This document shows, piece after piece, positions 1 to 6,667 of a DNA stretch of 8,508 bases. This DNA comes from Caldilineaceae bacterium (GTDB taxonomy: Bacteria > Chloroflexota > Anaerolineae > Caldilineales > Caldilineaceae), in NCBI GenBank assembly GCA_026645635.1, contig JAPKMV010000115.1, forward strand, positions 1-8,508, given 5' to 3'. The translations under genes and the position numbers were made by a program. The notes below the pieces were generated by a model. It was not told the origin of the DNA. It saw only the letters and a program-made list of their open reading frames with translations, and did not search any database. Numbering within the stretch: position 1 is the first letter of the stretch; each line of letters starts with the position of its first letter.

Positions 1-2490
1 CGCGCCATCCACGGTGACCGGCAGCCGCCCGTCCGCGCTGTAGAGGCCGATGCGCACCGTGTATTCGCCTTCTGGCAGTTCCTCCGGCAGCGGCACGGCG
101 ATCTGATCCACCAGATTCATGCCCGGCTGCCAGAGGTGGGTGGGCGCAAAGCCGGCCAGGGGCGGCTGGTCCACCTGGGCAACCAGATTGCCCGCCGCGT
201 CGAGCACGTGGACAAAGACGGTGTAGTCGCGCTCCGGCTGGGCCAGCGCCGCCCAGGTGAGCAGCAAGTTGAGTGCATCGCCGGGGCGCGCGGTGGTGGA
301 AAGCGCGGCGCGGCTCAACGCAATGGCGTCGCCGAAATGGGGCGGCGGCGTCAACACAGGTGTGGCCAGGGTGGATTCACCCACCTGGAGCAGCGCCACA
401 TCGCGCACGGGCGGGTCGAGGGGCTGGCCGGTGCGCAGGTCGATCGCGGGCAGCAGATCCAGCGTCGCCGGGTCATAGAAGGCGACGACAAGTTTGTAGA
501 GGCCGGCGGGCAAATCCGCAGGCAGCGCGACAGTGTGGCCGTCGGGGCGCACCTCGCGCAGGGGCCAGCCCGCGGTGGGCGCGCCCCAGGGCCAGCCTTC
601 GGATCGCCACTGCTCGTTGCCTTGTGCATCGACCAGGCGCACCAGCACGTTGTAGTTCTGGTCGATGGGCGCCTGGCTTTGCAGGTAGAGGGTGAGCAGC
701 AGTTTGTCGCCCGGCTGCAATTCTGCGCCTGGGGTCGAATTCACCGGCTCAAGCTGGTGGCCGACGAGACGGATGCCCTGCTGCCAGTCCGCGGCGGCGC
801 TGCTGTCGAAGTCGATGAACGGGGGCATCAGCACCTGGCGCATGTCATAGACATTGGCCAGTTCCAGCCCGCCGGCGCGCACAGTGTGCACCGGCGTCAG
901 CGAACGGAAATAGTCGACCGCCTCCGGTGAGGGCAACTGCCGCTGCCACTGGTTGGCGTAGGTCACGGCGTAGTCGATGTCCATCCACGAGAGGGGCGAG
1001 GTGTAGCCCATGGGCACGGCCTGACCGTCGAAGTAGTAGGAGAAAGGGCCGTCGGCGTACCAGGCCGCCACGCGCAGATTGTCGCCCTCCGGCTGGCGGT
1101 TGAGGAAGGCGGCGGCATCCTCCAGCCCCTCGCCCCAGCCCACGAAGAGCGCCCACGGCGCGGTGAGCGCGCCGCCGGTCAGCGGGTTGTAGTAGGTGAA
1201 ATAGTAGGGTGTGGTCGCCAGGGTGAAGATGCTGTGCGCGGGAATGATCACCGCCAGCGCCCAGACTGCCGGCGAAACGGCGCGCAGCCGCGTCACCCAG
1301 GCGCGCGCGCCGTATTGCCAGGGAAGCTGAATCAGTGCGGCCCAGCCGACGACGGCGACGACATCGAGGGCAAAGAAGACGGGCAGGATGTAGCGGTCGA
1401 ACTTCTTGGCGGGGATCGTCATCGCCGCGGTGAAGATGAGGGCGAAGATCGCCAGCGCCATGACGGTGCGGCGGGTCAGCCCCTGGTTGAGGGGCCAGCC
1501 GCGGCGCACGTAGGCGATGGCCGCCACGGCCAGCCCCACGGCGGTGGCCGACGTGATGCGGAAGAAGTAGGCCAGCGGATAGAAGAGAGCGCCGGGGTCA
1601 TCCGTGGGCTGGCCGGCGAAGTAGTTGACGTTGGTGTGCCCTTCGACGTAGGCGCCCATCTCCGCGGCCATGCGCGCCAGCGTGCCCAGCGGGTCGAGCC
1701 ACATGGCCGGCCAGAGCAGCACGAAGGTCGCCGTGGCGATCACGCCCCAGAGCACGTACCCGCCGGCCAGTTTCGCCAGTGCGGCGCGGCGGTTGAAGCG
1801 CAGCCGCCAGGCTTCGAGCGCCACCAGCAGCAGCCCAGTGGGCACGAGAAACGCGGCCGGCGTCTTGGTGAGCCAGGCCAGCCCCATCGCCACGCCGGAA
1901 ATGACCAGGTCCGACCAGCGGCGGCCGGCGTAGAGCCAGGCCAGAAAATAGAGCAGCGCCAGAAAGATGAAGCTGGAGACCAGCCCGTCGGGATGAAGCT
2001 GGCGCGCCAGCGCCACGATGAAGGGCGAGAGCGCCAGGTAGAGGATGGCGAAGAAGGCGATGTTGGCGCCGAGCAGCCGGCGCAGCGGGAAATAGCCGAG
2101 CACCAGCGCCAGCGTCACCGCGAGGACGACCCACCAACGCCCGGCGGTGAGCAGTTCCAGCGGCGTGTGGCTGGTGCTGGCGGTGAGCCAAGCCTCGATC
2201 TCCTCCCGATCCCAGCCGAAATAGCCCGGCGCCTGCGCCGCGTATTCTGGGAAATGGCTGAGAAGGCCGAGCGCGCCCGCCCACATCACCGTGACGCCGG
2301 GGTGCTCGCGCTGAAAGGTGGCGGCCAGGTCGCCTTCGGCCAGCGCGTAGGTGAAGTTGGCTGAGCGCGCCAGCCACTTGCGCTCGTCGATGGTGACAAA
2401 GCTGTCGAGGTCGATCACCCGCGGCAGCCAGGCGATGATGAACAGGATGAGCACGGCCACAGCCGTACGCAGGCGCCCGCTTATGCGCAT
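1..2490 (-). CDS. GT39-type (GT-C) membrane glycosyltransferase with tandem C-terminal beta-sandwich modules, 3'-partial
   Basis: Likely a polytopic GT-C enzyme that transfers a sugar from a polyprenyl-phosphate donor to an acceptor on the outer face of the membrane; donor and acceptor are unknown. Reading back from the ATG at 2490, 830 codons are open to the window edge with no stop, so the C-terminus is missing. After one hydrophobic segment (about residues 8-24) comes the first extracytoplasmic loop with the acidic pair D35-E36 in FVTIDERKWLARSANF, the expected GT39/PMT catalytic position, followed by REHPGVTVMWAG. About ten membrane segments run to roughly residue 430; the late motif AKKFDRYILPVFFALD is typical of the family. 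The rest is extracytoplasmic, with two beta-sandwich-like repeats at about 569-690 and 718 to beyond 830, each with a PGD/PGx-L-x-L strand and an LY-type strand near the end. The start follows the previous gene's stop by 16 bases. Family assignment is by motif recall, not search. Confidence 0.92.
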   Translation of the reverse strand, partial: MRISGRLRTAVAVLILFIIAWLPRVIDLDSFVTIDERKWLARSANFTYALAEGDLAATFQREHPGVTVMWAGALGLLSHFPEYAAQAPGYFGWDREEIEAWLTASTSHTPLELLTAGRWWVVLAVTLALVLGYFPLRRLLGANIAFFAILYLALSPFIVALARQLHPDGLVSSFIFLALLYFLAWLYAGRRWSDLVISGVAMGLAWLTKTPAAFLVPTGLLLVALEAWRLRFNRRAALAKLAGGYVLWGVIATATFVLLWPAMWLDPLGTLARMAAEMGAYVEGHTNVNYFAGQPTDDPGALFYPLAYFFRITSATAVGLAVAAIAYVRRGWPLNQGLTRRTVMALAIFALIFTAAMTIPAKKFDRYILPVFFALDVVAVVGWAALIQLPWQYGARAWVTRLRAVSPAVWALAVIIPAHSIFTLATTPYYFTYYNPLTGGALTAPWALFVGWGEGLEDAAAFLNRQPEGDNLRVAAWYADGPFSYYFDGQAVPMGYTSPLSWMDIDYAVTYANQWQRQLPSPEAVDYFRSLTPVHTVRAGGLELANVYDMRQVLMPPFIDFDSSAAADWQQGIRLVGHQLEPVNSTPGAELQPGDKLLLTLYLQSQAPIDQNYNVLVRLVDAQGNEQWRSEGWPWGAPTAGWPLREVRPDGHTVALPADLPAGLYKLVVAFYDPATLDLLPAIDLRTGQPLDPPVRDVALLQVGESTLATPVLTPPPHFGDAIALSRAALSTTARPGDALNLLLTWAALAQPERDYTVFVHVLDAAGNLVAQVDQPPLAGFAPTHLWQPGMNLVDQIAVPLPEELPEGEYTVRIGLYSADGRLPVTVDGA

Positions 2491-2501
2491 TGTGCGCCCC
2501 G

Positions 2502-2506
2502 CTCCC
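2502..2506 (-). promoter_or_regulatory. Possible ribosome binding site for the 2490 start
   Basis: The purine run GGGAG lies 11 bases before the ATG at 2490, directly after the stop codon of the preceding gene. The spacing is somewhat long for a Shine-Dalgarno element, and a GGGG run at 2497-2500 is closer but poorer. No promoter or terminator is visible in the 16-base gap, so translation of this gene probably depends on the upstream message. Confidence 0.4.
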
Positions 2507-5095
2507 CTACTCTTCCCCGATGCGAATGTCGGTCACGTGCCACTGTGCGGCAATTTCGGCGCCGCTCTCGTCGACGACCGCCAGCCGTTCGCCCGTGTCT
2601 TCCAGGTAGAAGCCGGTGTAGAGCGGATACAGCCCATCCACGGCATCGGCCTTGACGGGGATGTCGTAGAAGTCGGTGATCAGCTCGCCCGGATCCCAGC
2701 GCCAGGTCTCGCGGCCGTCGCAGACGGGGTAGCCGTCGCGCTGCGCCTGCATGACGCCGTCTGCCGCATAAACGTGGTTGAAGACCTTGTAGTTCGCCGC
2801 AATCGGCTGGAGCGCCCGCCAGTAGAGTGTCAGGCGGATGCTGTCGCCGGGACGCAGCGGCTGGGGATAGGAGATGTCGTAGCCCTCCAGCCGAATCTGG
2901 TTGTCGAAGTTCACGTCCAGCGGGTGGGCAATGGGCGGATCAACCGACGGGTAGGTGAGCGGCAGGTCGGGCGCGGCATTTTCATCGAAGGCGGCGGCGT
3001 AATCGGCGAAGTCGAAGACGCGCAGCCCCTCGTTCGGCGCCTGGGTCGGATAATCCTGCTGGGCGCCGGTGCGTTTGTAGATGATCATCTTGTCGCGGCC
3101 ATCCACCTGGACGCGGCCCCACTTCTCGAAGCCCTGGCGCAGGTAGTGCTCCATCTCCATGAAGTCTTCGTTGGAGAAGGGTTCCAGGTTGCGGATCTCG
3201 AAGAACCAGGAGGCGTCGCGCGGGCAGCGGTCGATGCTGCGCGAGTACCAGGCCGGCACCCAGGCCTCCTTCTCGCTGGTGTCGAAGTAGCCGCTCAGTT
3301 CGCCGGTGCGGTAGAGTTCGCCGATCACCTTCCAGCCGTTGTTGAGCGGAAAGCCGAAGCGCGCCTTGTCGTCCGGCTCCTCATAGGTGACCCAGTAGCC
3401 GGGCGGTTTCAGCTCGTCGTAGTTGAGCATCACTTCGCTGCGGTTGGAGAAGAACTGCCAGGCGTAGTTGCCGAAGAGCAGGATCACGCCGGCCGCCGCT
3501 GCTGCGCCCAGACTGGCCGCCAGCTTGAAGCCGATGCGCCCGCGCAGCCAGAGCCAGCCCAGCGCCAGCACCTGCCCGGCGATGAGCAGCCAGGGCATGA
3601 AGAAGGTGTAGACATGGGTGCGCGGCTTCTCGGTGAAGAAGAGCGCCAGCAGCATCACCGCGGTGAACCAGAGCCACACCGTGCGCTCCTCGACGGAGAG
3701 GCGCGGGGCGAGTACGACGATGGCCAGGAAAATGAGCAAGGGCAAGAAGATCCAGTCGCGCCCGGCGACCGTCAGCCAGGTCGAGTTCCAGAAGGTGATC
3801 GCCACCGTCGCCAGCAGCAGCGCACTCACGACGACGGCCAGCCAGCGGCGCAGGTGCTGCCAGTAGATGCGCACCATCCCCGCCACCGTCAGCCCGATGG
3901 CCAGCAGCACATAGTAGGTGGTGCTGTAGAGCGTAGTGCGCAGGAAGACGTCGGCCAGGTTGTTGTAGGGCGGGCTGCCGCCGATGCGCCGGTCGGTCAG
4001 GTAGTAGAGCGTGGCCGAGAAGCGCGGGTTGACGATGTAGGGCACGTAGAAGGCGGCCAGCAGCGCGGCGCCCACCGCCGCGGCAATGGCTGTCGCCACC
4101 AGGATGCGCCGCCATGCGCTGCGGTTGCGCCAGAGCAGCACCGCCCACAAGTACGCGGCGGGGATGGCGGCGAGCGCGCCTTCGTAGTGGGACAACATGC
4201 CCGTAGCCATGAACATTGCCGCCAGGGTCAAGTAGGCGGTCATCGCTTGCGGACGGCGCACCAGCCGGTAGAGCAGCAGCACCGCCAGGATCGACATCAA
4301 AAAGACGATGCTCTGATACTGCACAATGCGCGCAAAGCCGATGAAGTAGCCGTCGAGCGCCAGGAACATCGCTGCCAGCCAGCCGGCCAGGGGATGGAAA
4401 AGCCGCCAGCCCAGATACCAGGCGGCGAAGAGCGCGATCACGTTGGCCAGGGCAAAGGGCAGCCGCGCCGTGCTCTCGGTCAGGTGGCCGGTCAGTGTGT
4501 AGAGCGCGGTGGGGATGAGAATCTCGGTCGGCCCCTTCTTGTGGAGCATCAGCACATCTTCCGACCCCTGGATGACCGCCGCCGCGCGCAGGGCCGCGCG
4601 CGCCTCGTCGCCCTGGAAGTCGGCGTAGCCCAGGTTGACAAAGCGCACCAGGCCGGCCGTCACCAGCAGCACGAGCGCGCCGGCAAGCAGCCAGCGGCGG
4701 TCGGCGTCGAAGGCCCAGGCGGGCGACGCGTCTGCCGGCGGCTGGCCGCGGCGCAGCGCCAGCCAAAGCAGCAGCGCAGCGGTGATGGCGTTGGCCGCCA
4801 GGAGCATCTGCCATTGGGTCGGGCCGCCGGGCAGGTAGCTGAGCAGGAGGGGCGTGATGACCAGAAAGGTGAAGCCGGCGCCGGCGCTGTAGAGCAGCCG
4901 CTCCCACCAGTCAGGCGGCGAGGCGCTGCGCCCGGTGAGCACCTCCACCAGCAGCCAGCCGGGCAAGAAACCGGCCACCAGCAGCACCATCACTGCGCGC
5001 AAGTCGTGGGGGAGAGGCGCAAGCAGCAGCAAATTTGCCGCAATCGTCAGCGCGAAAGTCAAGATCAAGTGCGTCTTTTTCATACAGCGGAGCAT
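2507..5095 (-). CDS. GT-C family membrane glycosyltransferase with DUF1616-like N-terminus and C-terminal beta-sandwich
   Basis: A complete 862-residue predicted integral membrane glycosyltransferase, probably using a polyprenyl-linked sugar. In order: hydrophobic segments at about 8-26 and 33-50, then [13 protein letters not shown] and [16 protein letters not shown], which resemble the DUF1616 membrane domain (to about residue 105); then the GT39-like core, starting with a membrane segment at about 135-150 and the acidic motif YADFQGDEA at 157-165 (D163-E164 the likely catalytic position). Many membrane helices follow to about residue 560, then an extracytoplasmic stretch, then a beta-sandwich at about 726-862 with [20 protein letters not shown] and LTLYWRA. 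The family is usually 500-650 residues, so both ends are extended. The first ATG (5095) overlaps a -10-like sequence. The ATG at 5083 gives a more usual [12 protein letters not shown] start and is the more likely one; neither has a clear Shine-Dalgarno. The gene sits 40-52 bases after the SUMF1-like gene and 16 bases before the next glycosyltransferase. Confidence 0.93.
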   Translation of the reverse strand: MLRCMKKTHLILTFALTIAANLLLLAPLPHDLRAVMVLLVAGFLPGWLLVEVLTGRSASPPDWWERLLYSAGAGFTFLVITPLLLSYLPGGPTQWQMLLAANAITAALLLWLALRRGQPPADASPAWAFDADRRWLLAGALVLLVTAGLVRFVNLGYADFQGDEARAALRAAAVIQGSEDVLMLHKKGPTEILIPTALYTLTGHLTESTARLPFALANVIALFAAWYLGWRLFHPLAGWLAAMFLALDGYFIGFARIVQYQSIVFLMSILAVLLLYRLVRRPQAMTAYLTLAAMFMATGMLSHYEGALAAIPAAYLWAVLLWRNRSAWRRILVATAIAAAVGAALLAAFYVPYIVNPRFSATLYYLTDRRIGGSPPYNNLADVFLRTTLYSTTYYVLLAIGLTVAGMVRIYWQHLRRWLAVVVSALLLATVAITFWNSTWLTVAGRDWIFLPLLIFLAIVVLAPRLSVEERTVWLWFTAVMLLALFFTEKPRTHVYTFFMPWLLIAGQVLALGWLWLRGRIGFKLAASLGAAAAAGVILLFGNYAWQFFSNRSEVMLNYDELKPPGYWVTYEEPDDKARFGFPLNNGWKVIGELYRTGELSGYFDTSEKEAWVPAWYSRSIDRCPRDASWFFEIRNLEPFSNEDFMEMEHYLRQGFEKWGRVQVDGRDKMIIYKRTGAQQDYPTQAPNEGLRVFDFADYAAAFDENAAPDLPLTYPSVDPPIAHPLDVNFDNQIRLEGYDISYPQPLRPGDSIRLTLYWRALQPIAANYKVFNHVYAADGVMQAQRDGYPVCDGRETWRWDPGELITDFYDIPVKADAVDGLYPLYTGFYLEDTGERLAVVDESGAEIAAQWHVTDIRIGEE

Positions 5096-5121
5096 TGTAC
5101 CACGAAGCGCGGCGCAGGGAA
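5094..5121 (-). promoter_or_regulatory. Possible weak promoter for the glycosyltransferase gene at 5083/5095
   Basis: On the minus strand TACAAT (5099-5094) matches five of six bases of a sigma-70 -10 box and is preceded by TGG, giving an extended -10 appearance (TGGTACAAT). A poor -35 candidate, TTCCCT (5121-5116), lies 16 bases upstream. Transcription from it would begin at about 5083-5088, at or next to the ATG at 5083, which would make the transcript leaderless. The box overlaps the alternative ATG at 5095. This is inference from a short motif; the intergenic space is only about 40 bases and read-through from the upstream gene is equally possible. Confidence 0.35.
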
Positions 5122-5135
5122 GCAGCGGCGGGGCG

Positions 5136-6560
5136 CTATTCGACGCTTACGGCGCAGCGGAAGCCGGTCTTGATGTTGCGGTAATAGGGCGGGTCGGTGT
5201 TGGGCGTGTCGCCGTGGTGCCCCCAGTGGCGGTGCGCGATGCGCAGGTAGGTGGGGTTGTCGCGGAAACTGCCGCCGCGGATCGAGAAGACCGGATGGCC
5301 GAGCTGCTCGCTGTTCAACGGCCGGTCCATCTGCCCCTGGTCCCGGGTGATGCGGGAAAATGGCGGCCCCTGCGGGTTGTCGACCGGCCCGTAGACATAA
5401 TAATAAACATCGTACTTGTCCTGCACCCACTCGAAGGCGTTGCCTGACATATCGTAGGCGCCGTAGGGCGTCATGCCCCGCGGGTATTTGCCCACCGGCT
5501 GCAACTGCGTATCGAGACCAGGCGTGCAATTGGAACCGACATCATCGTAGAAGGTGCTGTTGACCCGCGTGCAGTCAGGCGTCTCATTGCCCCACGGCCA
5601 GGTGCGCGTGTCGATGGCGCCGCGCGCTGCCTTTTCCCATTCCGCCTCGGTGGGCAGACGTTTGCCTTCCCACGCGCAGAAGTTCTGGGCATCCCACCAG
5701 GAGACGTACACAACCGGGTAGGTGGAGAAGGCGCTGTCGTTCAACATCTCAGTGCGCCGGGGACGATTGCACGCGCCCGCCGCCATGCACGCGCGATACT
5801 CCCGGTTCGTCACTTCATAGGCGTCGATGCGGAAAGTGTCGACATTCACCGCGCGTACTGGCTCATCGTAATGGAAGATGTTGTACGAGCATGGCCCTTC
5901 CGCCGGATTGGAGCGGTCGCAGCCCATCCAAAACGAGCCGCCGGGGACGGTCACCATGGCGTCGAGTGGCGGCGCGCCGCTGCGGTTGATCGTGGTGAAG
6001 CGCCAGATGGGGCCGGGCAAGCGCGCGCCGGTGCGGCTGTCGACTGCCACGACCCGCCAGGTGTAGGTGATTCCCGGTTCAAAGGTGGTTGGCTCAAACC
6101 AGGGAGTGGCCAAATTGGCCGCGACCAGTGTGGTCGGGCTACTTGCCGCCGCGTTCATGTAGAGATCGTACCGATACTCGGTTGCGGGCGTCAGCTTGGG
6201 AACCGACCAGGTGAGGTACGCGTTCAGGCTTACTTCAGGGGCAAGATCGGCGGGCGTGGGATTCTCCGGCGCCAGCGAAAAGCTGACGAAGGGGACGTAG
6301 ATCAAGGTGTGGCGCGCCACGAATGGAAAGTAGAGGGCCGTGCCGGGCAGCGCCGCTGTCTCTTCAGGGCCAGGGTCTTCCACGGCAGGCAATGGCGCAG
6401 GCGGGACAAAGGTGGCGGTGGGGATCGGTCTGTCCAGGAGCGGCGAAGGCGGTTGCGCGACGGTTGTCAACGGCGAAATCTGCTGCAGCGCTAACAGCAG
6501 CAGGAGCAGCCCACTTCCCAACACAATCCTGGCGAGAGTTGGCCTGTCACTCACATCCAC
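5136..6560 (-). CDS. Secreted or anchored SUMF1/FGE-sulfatase-family protein with FnIII-like domain
   Basis: A 474-residue protein. A hydrophobic stretch at about 12-27 ([12 protein letters not shown]) is a signal peptide or anchor, with a possible cleavage after TVA at 33-35. A proline-rich linker follows (36-75), then the paired motifs LYFPFVAR and IYVPFVSF (76-92), an FnIII-like domain (about 95-190, ending [10 protein letters not shown]...IWRFTT), and a formylglycine-generating-enzyme/SUMF1 domain (about 200-472). Family marks in the last are [48 protein letters not shown] with [32 protein letters not shown] and GFRCA. In true FGE the segment after RGGSF carries the two catalytic cysteines; here it reads [14 protein letters not shown] with none, so formylglycine formation is unlikely. 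Eight cysteines remain in the mature part, possibly as disulfides. Such domains adopt a C-type-lectin fold and often serve in binding or as unknown modifiers. The start is GTG: an in-frame TGA lies three codons upstream, and a second GTG at 6554 is possible. No strong Shine-Dalgarno is visible. Confidence 0.93.
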   Translation of the reverse strand: MDVSDRPTLARIVLGSGLLLLLLALQQISPLTTVAQPPSPLLDRPIPTATFVPPAPLPAVEDPGPEETAALPGTALYFPFVARHTLIYVPFVSFSLAPENPTPADLAPEVSLNAYLTWSVPKLTPATEYRYDLYMNAAASSPTTLVAANLATPWFEPTTFEPGITYTWRVVAVDSRTGARLPGPIWRFTTINRSGAPPLDAMVTVPGGSFWMGCDRSNPAEGPCSYNIFHYDEPVRAVNVDTFRIDAYEVTNREYRACMAAGACNRPRRTEMLNDSAFSTYPVVYVSWWDAQNFCAWEGKRLPTEAEWEKAARGAIDTRTWPWGNETPDCTRVNSTFYDDVGSNCTPGLDTQLQPVGKYPRGMTPYGAYDMSGNAFEWVQDKYDVYYYVYGPVDNPQGPPFSRITRDQGQMDRPLNSEQLGHPVFSIRGGSFRDNPTYLRIAHRHWGHHGDTPNTDPPYYRNIKTGFRCAVSVE

Positions 6561-6602
6561 ATCCGATCAATGCCGCTATCAATGGGCGCCCCTTCCAGTT
6601 GA

Positions 6603-6632
6603 ATTGTACCTATCAACTGCACCGGGCTGCAA
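6603..6632 (-). promoter_or_regulatory. Putative sigma-70-type promoter of the SUMF1-like gene
   Basis: On the minus strand TTGCAG (6632-6627) and TACAAT (6608-6603) are separated by 18 bases. The -10 matches five of six consensus bases, and the -35 matches the important TTG. A start near 6596 would leave a leader of about 36 bases before the GTG at 6560. The -10 sits in the octamer GGTACAAT, which also occurs before the next gene. The surrounding bases are AT-richer than the rest of the window, which supports a promoter. Prediction by eye only. Confidence 0.5.
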
Positions 6633-6657
6633 AACGCGCCCAGATCGCGGAGGCGCG
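6631..6657 (-). terminator. Possible intrinsic terminator of the right-hand glycosyltransferase gene
   Basis: Eleven bases after the TGA of the upstream gene, CGCGCC (6657-6652) can pair with GGCGCG (6640-6635) around an 11-base loop, followed by TTTT (6634-6631). An alternative outer arm, CGCGCCC nearer the stop codon, could pair with GGGCGCG. The stem is pure G-C but the T-run is only four long, so termination may be partial. Its T-run overlaps the -35 of the putative downstream promoter. Confidence 0.4.
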
Positions 6658-6667
6658 CCGGGCGCGC

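Noticed and set aside
136..930. A 264-codon open frame on the plus strand
   Set aside because: It overlaps the C-terminal modules of the minus-strand glycosyltransferase, which read continuously without a stop through this region. The composition again looks like an antisense shadow.
1234..2364. A 376-codon open frame on the plus strand
   Set aside because: It is antisense to the membrane region of the glycosyltransferase at 2490-1, with low-complexity R/Q/G/H/E composition and no recognisable motif.
3381..4907. A 508-codon minus-strand frame within the central glycosyltransferase gene
   Set aside because: It is out of frame with the motif-bearing reading and yields an Arg/Ala/Gly/His-rich chain without helices or domains.
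2351..5173. A 940-codon open frame on the plus strand
   Set aside because: It lies antisense to the 862-residue glycosyltransferase gene. Its product is dominated by Arg, Gln, His, Gly and Glu with no domain, which is the usual mirror of a hydrophobic Leu/Ala/Val-rich gene in GC-rich DNA. The minus-strand frame has clear membrane helices and motifs.
6561..6596. A GGAAGGGG run in the leader of the SUMF1-like gene as a ribosome binding site
   Set aside because: It is over 25 bases from the GTG start. The nearest codon it could serve is ATT, whose frame stops after ten codons at the TGA overlapping the real start, so a small leader ORF is conceivable but not supportable.
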